Source: Mactromeris polynyma (lineage: Eukaryota > Mollusca > Bivalvia > Venerida > Mactridae). From it: a DNA stretch of 64,000 bases. The notes below the pieces were generated by a model. That model saw only the letters and a program-made list of their open reading frames with translations, was not told the origin of the DNA and made no database searches. Numbering within the stretch: the first letter of the stretch is position 1; each line of letters opens with the position of its first letter. The position numbers and the translations under genes are program-made. The stretch is from NCBI GenBank assembly GCA_032209605.1, contig JASFXZ010000076.1, positions 186,001-250,000 on the forward strand, given 5' to 3'. Below are positions 35,349 through 46,615 of this stretch, piece by piece.

Positions 35349-36009
35349 CTGAACAAAAATACGTGTAGAATAACAGAGGGTGCTGTATATCATGGGTTTG
35401 TACCTATTCAATATGTTCAAAGGTCCTCGACATTGGTACTTTTAAGTAGATTGACCCGATCGGACACACATACCACTAGGGGAGGGCCCTAAATAATGTT
35501 GTTAAAACTTTTGGCCCAACCCTTTCGTCTGCATGTAAGTACATGTACAAGTGATTATTTGTATGTTTGTGCAAATGAAAAACCGTGATATGTATAAAAT
35601 CATTTTTTAATACAATAAAATATGTTTAAACTAAATAGTACCACTAAACACTAAATCATTCACCGTTATTGAACTTTCGTATACTGGTACAATTATTATT
35701 ATTAAACATGCATAATTTGATTAAAATTAATTAAACACCTTCTAGAATTCAGGCATTACTGTTATAGTATTAGTTAACTCTTCGAATGTTAATGACTAAT
35801 GAAAGTTCCTATAGTTGTCTCTCTTGTATTATCATCATGTTTATATATCATATAGTGCGTGTATAAAATATAAATGCATGCCTCTGTGTTATTAGATGCT
35901 GCATGACTGCCATACTGATAAGTACACATTAAAATATACTATAGTGCGAATCCTGGTTATTTATTATTATTGATATGGTACATTCACATACCATAACAGC
36001 AACTGAATA

Positions 36010-36415
36010 GGAAGTTCTGAATTGATAACTTCCAGAATGGTCTAGACGCCATTCCATTGTGTTCTCAGAATAATGTACGAATGCAGATATTTTCACCTGT
36101 TGAATTATGTGTTAAAATAGCTATATATGAATATATTAACGCATGAATACACTTTAATCAAACTTGTCACAAAGTGTTGAGTAAAAATCCCACCATGCAT
36201 TAAAATGTAATGTATGAAAAATGTATACCACCGTGCCGGATACAACATCTTTGCCTTCTGCATTTTTATAGTGGTAACGATTGTTGTCTGGAACCATACA
36301 GCCTGTAGGATGTGATAGACAATTATATGGTTTCGTTTGTTTTCATCCGGTTTTACGCTGTTTTATCAACAATTGTAGTCATATACGGTGGCCAGTTGAA
36401 CCAGATTTCATGGAA
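36010..36415. repeat. Dispersed repeat R1, copy 3
   Basis: Cassette copy 1 counterpart of 28830-29230, with the same tRNA-like piece following about 100 bp later (36520-36590). Confidence 0.65.
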
Positions 36416-36519
36416 TTAATTATGAAACAGTACTAAATTGCTCTGCCGCAAGCAACTGACAATTTTTCCACATGTGGAGGACATGACCGTAACCAATGTC
36501 ACCAAAAACAAACATAAGC

Positions 36520-36592
36520 TGCCCAACCCATGAAACGAACCAGAGTCTAGCGCTCTACAAACTGAGATAGCCAGGTGAGCTAATCATGGTAT
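36520..36592 (-). repeat. tRNA-like SINE head (cassette 1)
   Basis: Cassette counterpart of 29325-29400 with small differences (gaaacgaaccagagtctagc on the plus strand). Confidence 0.5.
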
Positions 36593-36855
36593 GAAGTTCA
36601 TTATGTAGTACAATACAAATTAAATTATTACTCTCCAATTCCCACGAGATATAAAAGAACCTGTACACGTATTACACTATAAATGATAAATTGTTTCAAT
36701 TCATTTTTGCAGCGAAATGCACCATGGCGAATATATAAATAAACCGTACATCCAACCATTTTATACAATATATCTATTCTTTCCCAAGCCAGTTTCCTAC
36801 ACAATATGACCACAAAGACGTACATTATATGTGGACACTTTTGCAACAGACATAC

Positions 36856-36972
36856 CAGGCTCTTGTGTTGTTGTAGACATGTGTTGTGTTGCCTGCTCGC
36901 CTACAGTTACCGGCGACATGTTTGATATTGTCACATTCTCCTCAGCGGTTGTCGTTCCTGCTTGATTGTTAT
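36856..36972 (-). CDS. Gene 2 exon: Ser/Thr-rich stalk segment (copy 1)
   Basis: A 117-nt exon, phase 1-1, with acceptor ttttaatag and donor GAGCCTG|gtatgt. It encodes DNNQAGTTTAEENVTIS, then VTVGEQATQHMSTTTQEPG. It has no cysteine and is rich in Thr, Ser, Gln and Glu, as expected for an O-glycosylated spacer between CCP modules. Homologues are at 29679-29795 and, as a dead copy, 23750-23866. Confidence 0.68.
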
Positions 36973-37276
36973 CTATTAAAATTGTAAGTAATACTTACAC
37001 AACCGACAATAATATACTGTGATAATTGCAGTGTTAAAAGCATTTTCGATTTATTGCATGTGAAACAAATCTGAAAATGCATTAACTGCAATGGAAAATA
37101 GTCAAGGTGTGAACGAACTTTTAGAGAGCAGTGTATAGAATTATGCTTTGGCCACCTTGAAGAAATGATACACACAAACATGTCCTCACCGTCTCTCGAT
37201 AACATCATACATACCTCTGTTGCAAATATAGGAAGTATTGGCAAGTTTGGTAAACATTTTTACAGCCAAAAATGAA

Positions 37277-37611
37277 TAAGTGGTAACACGAATCTTAAGT
37301 GAAATTCGCGAATTTGAGTTATTAAGTAACATAATAAGTAGTCAACTAGATAAGATTCGTGTTACCACTTACATGTAGAAGCCAAAAATGAATAAGTGGT
37401 AACACGAATCTTAAGTGAAATTCGCGAATTTGAGTTATTAAGTAACATAATAAGTGGTCAACTAGATAAGATTCGTGTTACCACTTACATGTAGAAGTCA
37501 AAAACGCCTTTATAAATAAATGGTAACACGAATCTTAAGTGAAATTCGCGAATTTGAGTTATTAAGTAACATAATAAGTAGTCAACTAGATAAGATTCGT
37601 GTTACCACTTA
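37277..37611. mobile_element. Three tandem copies of a 95-bp foldback element
   Basis: Units 37277-37371, 37393-37487 and 37517-37611 are each 95 bp, bounded by taagtggtaacacgaatctt and aagattcgtgttaccactta inverted ends (the third starts taaatgg). Spacers of 21 to 29 bp carry catgtagaa and caaaaa motifs. A partial fourth copy is at 37753-37785. Confidence 0.85.
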
Positions 37612-37819
37612 AATCTAGTGTAATACATCATAAAAATGTAAGAGGTGGCAGTTATGGGCACTTTCAAGCCTGTTTCTAGTTGTATGATATTTATCTTACC
37701 GAAAATTTATCACGAATATTAACTAGATAGCTAGATAATTATCGTAATAATTAAGTGGTTAACACGAATTTATTCGCGAACGCTATCATGCCAACTGGTG
37801 GCAGTAATATGCCACCATA

Positions 37820-38612
37820 CATATCAATTCAAAAATTGCACTTTTAAAAAGAATTACGCCATATCTATTATTTGAAATGAAAACATTATTTTATAATGCA
37901 TATATTCTGTCTATAATGGACTACTGTTGTACCGTTTGGGGTACTGGAAAAAAATGTTATAAATCTTTAGGTAAATTACAAGCGCGTGTAGCTAGATTAA
38001 TACAAAAGGAGTTTGCCAACCTTGATGACTCAAAATTCCTAAACAAATTAAATTGGATATCGTTTGAAAATAGATGTTTTTATCATTCTTCAGTCCTTGT
38101 CTACAAAGCTTACTGCAATGAGAGTCCCCAGTATATTCGATCATTATTAAATTTTCATCCAATAGTATATACAGTTTAAGATCAGTGGAAAACAATGACT
38201 TAGTCACGCCAACTTTCAAAACAAAATACATGAACAATTCTTTTACAAATGTAAGTGCTGTTAATTGGAACAAAATTCCCAACAATATTAAATCAGTCTC
38301 GTCAGTAAATACTTTCAAAAGAGCATTAAATCATTTTTATTGTAAAATGGTCTACATTCTATTATGTTTGTTATGAAAGTTATTATTAGCAATTACTATT
38401 ATACTGATATATATGTACTATTTACAATATCTGATGAGTGATTGTCTTGCATGAACGAATGTGTGTTATATAATTATTGTGTTTCAATTTATGTTGTTTT
38501 CTGTTAGAAGGCCATGTTTTATTTAAGAATTGTACAATTGTTTTTGTATACCTCTTTACATGTCACCTTCTGTAAATAAAGATATTATTATTATTATTAT
38601 TATTATTATTAG
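37820..38612 (+). mobile_element. 5'-truncated LINE with trinucleotide tail
   Basis: A nearly intact frame encodes the end of a reverse transcriptase ORF: LFYNAYILSIMDYCCTVWG, KLQARVARLIQKEFANLDDS, KLNWISFENRC; after one frameshift near 38176, NNSFTNVSAVNWNKIPNNIK. It ends in a short 3' UTR and an (att)n tail at 38586-38612, as in CR1-type LINEs. It inserted in cassette 1 only; the flank after it matches 30724 onward. Confidence 0.8.
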
Positions 38613-39305
38613 GGACTTTCGACATGACGTCGAGTATTTCCCAAAGTTTTGACGTCACAAACTAAACCCTTTCTCTAAATTGTCTTTAGTTGCTATAACT
38701 TGAATTATATAATTAAATGAACAGGAAACTGTTTATACATGTTATGTAACTTGTGTTCCATTTGAAAAACTGTGAAGAAGCTTTTTTCAGAATTAATGTA
38801 CATTTGAGTAAAACGTTTCTAACAGCATACATACCACTGTTGCAATTACAGAAAGTATGTCGCAAGTTCGGTAAACATTTTTACAGCGTATGGTTAAGTG
38901 AAATGTCTTTTACGTACACTATATATACATTTAAATATTTCACCAGGAAACAGTTCGGACAATATGAAAGATGTAATACTAAAACACGACAGTTGTGGAT
39001 AAAACTTCACAATCACTTGCTGCTTGTATATTTCTGTATTTGAACGAAGTTATTCAAAGTTAAAACGAATGTTCAGACATTGCCAACAAGTTCATCGGAG
39101 TGCAAATAAGCATAGGACTCATAATGGAGACTTAAATTCACATTTCATTCATAAATTCAAGTATCAAAAGTATACCAAATTTAATCAGCAGTCATTCAAT
39201 CAAGAATCATTTAAATTATATTGATATCAAACACAACACCTACTGCATGGAAGGTGGTAGTTAAAATCGCGTAAATGGTGCATAAACTACTGCAGTGAAT
39301 AATTC

Positions 39306-39420
39306 TTGGTTTCGAATAGCCCATTTCAATTCGGCGTGCATAAGAAGATAAATTATTTATTTCGGATGATACCTAGTATTCGGGGAGGAGGTTGTCGAAT
39401 AAACGAGGTCAGAATGTATA
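39306..39420. mobile_element. Inverted, diverged copy of the atacagtcg MITE
   Basis: Contains ttcgaatagcccatttcaat, tcggcg and ends cgaataaacgaggtcagaat, tgtata. It abuts the CCP exon at 39437. Confidence 0.45.
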
Positions 39421-39436
39421 TTAAAATCAATCATAC

Positions 39437-39685
39437 GTTTTAGACAAACGTTCGTGAATATGGTCACGTTCGACCACTTTCCAAATCCACATGTGACGAT
39501 TTCTGTTTCGTTGCTTTGGGTGAGTGAGTTTCCATTTTCATCAACCATGTCAAAGCTTTCTTCGCAGTCCACAACAAGATCTGTTCCATGAGGTAGTAAG
39601 CGACTAGACATAACACTGGTAGTATTGTTACTGGATTCCATCACTGTATACACTGTGTTATTCTTAACATCGATAAAACAACTAT
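39437..39685 (-). CDS. Gene 2 exon: CCP domain
   Basis: A 249-nt exon, phase 1-1, acceptor catttttcag, donor AAAAC|gtatga. It has DSCFIDVKNNTVYTV, LVVDCEESFDMVDENG, IVTCGFGKWSNVT and NVCLK, giving all four cysteines. Its length equals that of 25869-26117 and 32231-32479, which suggests common descent. Several sequons (NNT, NET, NVT). Confidence 0.82.
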
Positions 39686-39957
39686 CTGAAAAATGAGATA
39701 CATAGTTGTAATGAATCAAAACAAATTATTTTTGTTTTTCTTTACATTTTGACTGAAATAAAACATTCTAACAGTCAGAAATTTCGTTCTGGTGAAGTAT
39801 ATGTGGAAATGGAAAGAATGTAAGATAAAATTGAAATGGTTTATATATGACGCTGAAATTATACTTTTAAGCAACCAACACCTCTTTCCTTTTATGAACT
39901 AAATTTGCCGTCAACCTAAGTAGCTCTCTACTTAAATATTTTCAAATACATGTATAC

Positions 39958-40075
39958 CCGGTTCACATTGATGGGGAAATCCTGGCATCCAACCACCAAG
40001 ATGACACATCCACTCCATGGTATCTGTATAAGGTTCCTCTCTATAATGATATCCACCATCGCATTTAAATGTTAC
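39958..40075 (-). CDS. Gene 2 exon: second half of a CCP (phase-0 split)
   Basis: A 118-nt exon, phase 0-1, donor AACCGG|gtatac. It encodes VTFKCDGGYHYREEPYTD, MEWMCHLGGWMPGF and HQCEP. The Gly-Tyr after cysteine 2, the Trp of the GGW segment and the final cysteine fit a CCP closely. A SINE (40362-40664) and a palindrome (40791-40890) sit in the intron between it and 41816-41889. Confidence 0.82.
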
Positions 40076-40361
40076 CTACCAAATGATAACAATTTTATGT
40101 TGAGACTGCATCCTGCTAAATAATGCCTTACAGGTATTAAGACAATGTTCAGTGTTATAAACCGTCATAAGTACATCCTATAATTACAATAGACCCTTAG
40201 TCTCGGGGCTAAATGGAAAGATCGAGATTTCGATTTTAAGAGGAAATAATTATCAAAAGTGATAGATTGCAGGTGATTTTAATCAAGAGGTGATAAGACA
40301 AACTGCCAAAACTTTTTATAACAAAATCTTATATAATGATTTTGAGAATCGGGCTACTTTT

Positions 40362-40664
40362 ACTGATTTGTAGCGGATCAGTGGTCCAGTGGTAAAACGC
40401 TGGACTTGTAATCCAGGGATCGCTGGTTCGATTCCCCGCTCCATCACTGACCGTACTAACAGTCTTTCGGACGAGACTTTAAAAACCGAGGTCCCGTGTA
40501 TGATGCTTTACTTCGAGCACGTAAAAGAACCAGGGGTGCTTCTGGAACTGGGGCATCTTCTGTATCATGCACTATCCTCCAAATCTAATATGACTAACAT
40601 TCTTCCGGAGGCGTCGCCCATGTGGGAAACCGGTGGCGACGATAAATAAAAGCATATACAACAA
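40362..40664 (+). mobile_element. tRNA-derived SINE with target-site duplication
   Basis: The head tggtccagtggtaaaacgct, ggacttgtaatccag, gctggttcgattcc has A box, anticodon-like arm (loop cttgtaa) and B box. The body continues to ggtggcgacgataaataaaa. An 11-bp direct repeat, gggctactttt, flanks it at 40351-40361 and 40665-40675. The arms are too mispaired for a working tRNA. Confidence 0.75.
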
Positions 40665-40790
40665 GGGCTACTTTTTCGGTTCATTAATTCAATAGCCTAA
40701 ATACTTTAGCAACGCTGCTGTCTCTATAAATGAAGTCAAGTTTTGATCTGGATTTTCTCGTTATTTGTTGGGTATGTGATAAATAGAATA

Positions 40791-40890
40791 TTAAATTCGT
40801 GTTGTTTAGTATTGAATTTATTGAACTCGTTCAATAAAAAAAAATCAATAAATTCTATACTAAACAACACTCATTAAATATCCTCTATTT
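40791..40890. mobile_element. 100-bp near-perfect palindrome
   Basis: aaatagaatattaaattcgt, gttgtttagtattgaattta, ttga is inverted in tcaataaattctatactaaa, caacactcattaaatatcct, ctattt, leaving a loop of about 14 bases. Confidence 0.75.
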
Positions 40891-41021
40891 ACACAATGTT
40901 AAACAGTATTAGAAGTATCAAAACATTATTTGTGCAAGACAAACCGAAGAAGATTATTTTTGTAATGTTTTCTTCATTACAATAACAATAAAATGCTTCA
41001 ATAGGTACATGTATACTACAC

Positions 41022-41145
41022 ATGAGATTATCATGATTTTTTTCCCTTTATCCCTTCTAGAGCTTCCCCCCTTTTATTAATTTCATATTATAATTGTATA
41101 TATAGAAGGTATAAAGAGAATGAACTTGTGACAATTTCCTGTGAT
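41022..41145. repeat. Foldback family FB1, diverged copy
   Basis: catgagattatcatgatttt, ccctttatcccttctagag against agaaggtataaagagaatga, acttgtgacaatttcctgtg. Confidence 0.55.
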
Positions 41146-41815
41146 ATAGTATATTATATAATATTTGGTGATACATATACATCTGTTTGTTCTTATGGAT
41201 CACATGTGCGATGTATTGCTAATACTTATTAAGCATATTCTATGTATGTTGTTTCTCAATAGCTGAATATGTATGCTTGATAAAGATACCATAATTAAAC
41301 GCACAAATATGCGTGCATTTAGCTAGCGTCCCCAAAATTCCAATACAAATCTCGTGAAAGTAGCTCCCTTCTATAAATCGCCTATGAAGCTATTCCTGTT
41401 AATGTTATATTCCTGTTAATGTTAATTGTTTCTTTTTATGTTTGTTTTGTTTGTACATTTTATGCATTACGTTTTTACTGTAGAAAAATTAGATTTTACC
41501 AGCAACGATTTAGTGCAATTTTACAATAACATGTAATAACAAACCGTTAAACCTTTGATATACCTTTTGATATGTAGTTTCCAAAATATCACGATTGGTT
41601 GCATTATTTTACCAATTAGATCTACACAAATACAGGCATTTAATATCGATTAAACAGTAATGTTGCTACCAGTTGATTTCAGCTCGATATTCAGATGTTA
41701 CAGAATAAATTGACCACTGTCACGTCTATGTCCTTTGAATAGTCATACAGTGTTATTAAGATATTTATGTACCAGTAACCAGATTATAACACATATATTT
41801 AAATTCAGAACTTAC

Positions 41816-41889
41816 GTTGGTTAAACTTTCCACCACAGATTTTGTCTGGATAGCCTTCCCATTGCGTATTTCTGGTACATCACACGGAA
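41816..41889 (-). CDS. Gene 2 exon: first half of a CCP (phase-0 split)
   Basis: A 74-nt exon, phase 1-0, acceptor ctttattgcag and donor CCAAC|gtaagt. It encodes PCDVPEIRNGKAIQ and ends ESLTN. The Cys-x-x-Pro-x-x-x-Asn-Gly start is a textbook sushi opening. It joins to 39958-40075 at phase 0 (SLTN then VTFKC). Confidence 0.82.
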
Positions 41890-42503
41890 CTGCAATAAAG
41901 AAATTGTATATGGGAATTTTCAACTTCCACACATTTGAAAACAAACGCAAAATGTATACCACTAAAGACACTTTCCAACCTCCTTCCGTTCTATGTATCC
42001 AACCGAGTTTTGTCACATTTTCTTCATTCTACATTTATCATCATGACTTTGTCTTTCGACATCAGAATATTCTGATTTTATCAATGTCCAAGAAAGCTGA
42101 TTTAACTGGACTGTACATCGATACATCATGCACCCTTAAATGCTCTTGTAATTGGTCACTGTTATATTGCAATATTTGACAAAATGAGTAACAAAACTTA
42201 TCCGAATCGTTGCGCTTTGCACACAATCATTTAAAGGCCAATGTTCAAATGTTCGACAGCATAAATATCAACTTGTAACGTTTAATGAAAATCAGACACT
42301 CATAAAATATTAACACTGACTGATCAAATCAGAAGTGTTTCAGTATACATGTACATGATTCGCCTTGCACGATCTTACTCTCAAAACGGTTAACTATTGT
42401 TAAATACTAGATGTCATTATCGGCAACACTTCAGAGTTAACGCGGCAACCTAAAGACGGCTTGTTACAAATAGTATAAGAATGTAGATTTGATCACAACT
42501 CAC

Positions 42504-42725
42504 GTGGTAAGCAGACAAATGGTGTCCAAGTACTAAACTTTCCATACAAACAGTCCGTAGTGGGATAATCTTCATCTGTACCATTCGCTAGTTTGTAGCC
42601 ATCACTACATCGAATGTTCATAGTCGTTCTACTTAGAACGTAGAAATCATTATGGGAACAATTGTCACGTGATTTGCCGTTCTCCCAAAAACAGTATTCG
42701 GGTGACATCTTAAAATGACAGCGTT
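42504..42725 (-). CDS. Gene 2 exon: CCP-like domain with two extra cysteines
   Basis: A 222-nt exon, phase 1-1, with acceptor cctttccacag and donor CCAC|gtgagt. The peptide contains RCHFKMSPEYCFWENGKS, DNCSHNDF, MNIRCSDGYKLANGTDE, TDCLYGKFSTW and FVCLP. The CCP core is clear (RCSDGYKL, DCLYGKFSTW, VC), but six Cys occur rather than four, so one additional disulfide near the N-terminus is likely. Confidence 0.78.
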
Positions 42726-43335
42726 CTGTGGAAAGGAGTGTTACTCTGTATATATTCGTTGTGAGAAGTTTTTATCAAATTTATGTCTTAACCGTCGAAC
42801 ATCGCAGGACGCAGACAATATTAGCCGCATGGAATTATGGGATGCGTAACAAGATTGCAACGCAAAGTGTGCCATATGATGCGATGCAAAGTTTGTAGCA
42901 TGGAATTCGAAATAAAATTTGCAGCTGGTAATCATAAAATGCAAAGCAAAGTCGTCGCATGAAATGATTGCACGTGAAGCCATTTTTATCCCTTGGAATT
43001 ATGTTATTCGAAGCAATTTTATATCGCCTGGAATTACAAATCATTTGGATTCGACGAACAAGGAAATGACAATACGTTTTCATCTGAGACAAAATGACTT
43101 TTCATGGATGTTATTCCCCGATGTTGAGTCTACACGATACTAACCAATATTTATATTATACATGCACTTCTTTTCTTTATTGAAATTCATGCGCGCAGTA
43201 CTTAAACGTTCCAAAGAGACTTAATGTGCGCGGATGATTTACAACAGAATATGTCCTTGATATGTGTTAAGAATTAATGTAAACTAAGCTATGTGTCATA
43301 TTTTGTATCGATTGCTCACTTTGTACTTTACTTAC

Positions 43336-43474
43336 TTTCGATGCAAATAGGGAATTCTTCGTCATTCTTGTCAAACGTGCCGTAAGTACATACTGATACA
43401 AACTCCTCCACATATGTCTCTGTAGATTCCACAAATAATTCATAGTCATAATCATTTCTACACGACACTTCTAT
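43336..43474 (-). CDS. Gene 2 exon: second half of the phase-0-split CCP
   Basis: A 139-nt exon, phase 0-1, with acceptor gtggttttag and donor CGAAA|gtaagt. It encodes IEVSCRNDYDYELFVEST, VSVCTYGTFD and EFPICIE, i.e. CCP cysteines 2, 3 and 4. Acidic and tyrosine-rich, similar in style to the exons at 28006 and 35201. Confidence 0.78.
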
Positions 43475-43559
43475 CTAAAACCACACAATGTACCTAAGAT
43501 AATTAATTGCTAATTATCGGCTGCAGTAGTTCACATTTCTGAAGCTATATACTATATAC

Positions 43560-43830
43560 TATATAACGAGCTTTATTAACCCCAGAATTTCAAACGCCGA
43601 ATTTATAACTTCGGCCGAAGTTAATATTAGCTTCGGAGTTTCAAATAGGTTCAGAACCAAAATGTATACTTCTGAAGCCATATTCTAATCTAATATCAAA
43701 TGTCCTAGCTAAAGTTTTTAGTTAATAACTTCGGCCAAAGTTATTAAGCTGAATTTATGGAAAGTTATCGGTTTTATGAATTACTTCGGATATTTCAAAA
43801 GCCGAGGTACGCCATTCAGGGTTACGATTC
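43560..43830. repeat. Inverted-repeat-rich segment with ttcggcc motifs
   Basis: Contains the palindrome taacttcggccgaagtta and a second one (taacttcggccaaagtta) with tttcaaa motifs either side. Probably a diverged MITE; ends not defined. Confidence 0.4.
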
Positions 43831-44264
43831 CAGCAATCTCATAGTAAGTAATTGGCAATAGGTCCTTTACTTTAGTATTTTGCTACTTTTGGACTATCGC
43901 CTAGGATTCACCAGATAAAACGAATGTAAGTTATGAATGTATTGCTCTACAATACTCTGACAATGTACAATATGAAACAGGACATTTTGAATTTAATTGT
44001 GAGGTGGTCTTGAAGTGAAGTTTTACTGTACCTACAAATTCAGAAGGTTTCGTCATCTAACCTTGATTTATGAAAGAATACGAGTTATTATTTAATAACC
44101 CAAGTAAACTAGGGACAAGCTGGAGTGGATGTGACTTAGGGAATTGTGAATGTACGGAATTGTAAATATACTCAATGCTTTTATGGTCACATATAGTATT
44201 TTCTTGTGTTGCAAAATAAAGTGTAATATAAACTAACTAGGTTTGTTTTACTTCATGTTTAAAA

Positions 44265-44628
44265 AAAGGGACCATGATAAACAGCAGGAACATTATGATA
44301 CCATGATTAACAGCAGGAACATTATGTGACCATGATTAACAGCAGGAACATTATGTGACCATGATTAACAGCAGGAACATAGTGTGATCATGATTAACAA
44401 CAGGAACATAGGGTGACCATGATAAACTGCAGGAACGTAGTGTGACCATGATAAACAGCAGGAACGTTATGTGACCATGATTAACAACAGGAACGTTATG
44501 TGACCATGATTAACTGCAGGAACGTAATGTGAACATGATAAACAGCAGGAACGTAATATGACCATGATAAACAGCAGGAACGTTATGTGACCATGATAAA
44601 CAGCAGGAACGTAATGTGACCTACTTTA
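44265..44628. repeat. 29-bp tandem array
   Basis: About 12 units of catgattaacagcaggaaca, ttatgtgac. Two variants (attaac/ataaac, acatt/acgta) are interspersed. It ends 40 bp before the donor of exon 44669-44778. Confidence 0.9.
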
Positions 44629-44668
44629 AGGATGTTTCAAAGCAAATTATGCCTGCAAATACACTTAC

Positions 44669-44778
44669 CAGCGAACCGTCAGATACATCAAAACCACGAT
44701 ACAGGAAAGAATAATCTTCCCGGTAATACTTAATGTTGCTAAACTTGTTCAGGCTAATGTTTCCTATGATACAACGCT
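44669..44778 (-). CDS. Gene 2 exon: first half of a CCP (phase-0 split)
   Basis: A 110-nt exon, phase 1-0, with acceptor ttttccttacag and donor GCTG|gtaagt. It encodes RCIIGNISLNKFSNIKYY and continues to SDGSL, with the first CCP cysteine. It joins at phase 0 to 43336-43474, which starts IEVSC. A 29-bp tandem array (44.27-44.63 kb) lies in the intron just past the donor. Confidence 0.78.
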
Positions 44779-44779
44779 C

Positions 44780-45300
44780 TGTAAGGAAAAAGGAACAAAG
44801 AAATCAGTTTTCGAGCTGCAATTATATTCGTATATAACAGAGGACATACGCTCTGTTCATGTGTAACATAACCTAATGTACAACCAACACATGTTGTACT
44901 AAAATCCAATCATTCATTATTCAAAATAATGATCCAAACTTTGTACATCTACCGGGGATCAAGACCGGATGACCATGACAACATCGTGCAGTATAATATC
45001 TCAGACCTGCCGATTGCTTGGGTTATTTCGACAACCAACGTTTCAAAGTACAATTAAGATCTATAATTTGATCATACTATAGTGAGTCAAGTAGTAGTTT
45101 CATTTATTACTAAGAAATAGCAGCATGCTATGAAGGGAGTGCGATAAATGCATTGATCTGATAAAAACGAAACACCTTCATTTACGCATCATGCCCGATA
45201 TTTCTCGATATTAATAATACATGTAATCTTTCTTCTAAGATTATTTCATCATAACCACTATTATAAAGGATGACAAGAGAGCGGACCATTATCTTAAATC
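44780..45300. other. Intron without recognised feature
   Basis: Ordinary AT-rich sequence between a CCP exon and the third satellite array. Confidence 0.4.
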
Positions 45301-45314
45301 ACCTACATGTATAA

Positions 45315-46615
45315 CTTGGATTGTGTTTGCTAACACTGTGTGGGATATACCACATGGTTTGTGGCTTCAAGTTTGCTAACACCGTGTGGCATATACCACA
45401 TTATTTGTAGCTTCAAGTTTGCTAACACGGCGTGGGATATATCACATGATTTGTGTCTTCAAGTTCGCTAACACGGCGTGGGATATACCACATACTTTGT
45501 GGCTTCAAGTTTGCAAAAACCGTGTGGGATATACGACATGTTTATGGCATCTAGTTTGCTAACACTGTGAGGGAAATACCACATGATTTGTCGCTCAAGT
45601 TTGCAAACACCGTGTGGGACATACCACATGATTTGTGGCTCCTTCACGGCGTGGGATATACCACATGATTTGTGGCTTCAAGTTTGCTAACTCCGTGTGG
45701 GATGTACCCCATGATTTGTGGATTCAAGTTTGCTAACACCGTTTGGGATATACCACATGATTTGTGTGTTTAGTTTCTAATACGGTGTGGGATTTACAAC
45801 ATAATTTGTGGCTCGAACACGGTGTGGAATACACGACATGATATGTGGCGCCAACATCGCGTAGGATATACCACATGAATTTGGGCTTCAACTTTGCTTA
45901 CACCGTGTGGGATATACCACATGATGTGTGGCTCCAACACGGAGTATGATATACGACATGATCTGTGGCTTCAAGTATGCTAACACCGTGTTGGATATAC
46001 CACATGATTTGTGGCTACATGTTTGCTAACACGGTGCGGGATATACCACATGATGTGTGGCTCCAACACGGAGTATGATATACGACATGATCTGTGGCTT
46101 CAAGTATGCTAACACCGTGTTGGATATACCACATGATTTGTGGCTACATGTTTGCTAACACGGTGTGGGATATACCACATGATGTGTGGCTCCAACACGG
46201 AGTATGATATACGACATGATCTGTGGCTTCAAGTATGCTAACACCGTGTTGGATATACCACATGATTTGTGGCTACATGTTTGCTAACACGGTGTGGGAT
46301 ATATCACATGATTTGTGGCTTCAAGTTTGCTAACACTGTGTGGGATATACCACATGATTTGTGGCTTCAAGTTTGCTAACACGGCATGGGATATACCACA
46401 CGAGTTGTGGCTCCAACACTGCGTGGGATATACAAAATGATTTGTGCACGGCGTGGTATATACCACATCATTTGTAGCTCCAACACGGCGTGGGATATAC
46501 CGCACGATTTGTGTCTTCAAGTTTTCTAACACCGTGTGGGATATTCCACATCAGTTGAGGCTCTAACACAGTGTGAGATATACCACATCATTTGTGGCTT
46601 CAAGATTGCTATTGT
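45315..46615. repeat. 46-bp satellite array, copy 3, with higher-order repeat
   Basis: Same unit. A 129-bp composite (three variant units) is repeated with starts at 45923, 46052 and 46181, almost without change, so local amplification is recent. The array sits in the intron between the gene 2 exons at 47911 and 44778. Confidence 0.92.

Larger units (their letters stand above)
31494..39170. repeat. Tandem duplication unit, cassette copy 1
   Basis: Second copy of the unit at 25203, longer because of an insertion near 32820-33300, the triple foldback and a LINE (37277-38612). The second stalk exon is lost. The boundary to the next partial repeat is near 39170 (gtataccaa, aatcagcagtcattcaatca). 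Confidence 0.75.

Noticed and set aside
37992..38318. Minus-strand open frame of 108 codons
   Set aside because: Antisense of the truncated LINE at 37820-38612.
40372..40445. Functional tRNA-Thr gene
   Set aside because: The anticodon arm looks good, but the acceptor and T stems are mispaired and the sequence continues into a SINE body with target duplications.
41817..42179. Plus-strand open frame of 120 codons
   Set aside because: Antisense to the CCP half-exon 41816-41889 and its intron; low-complexity hydrophobic composition and no family features.
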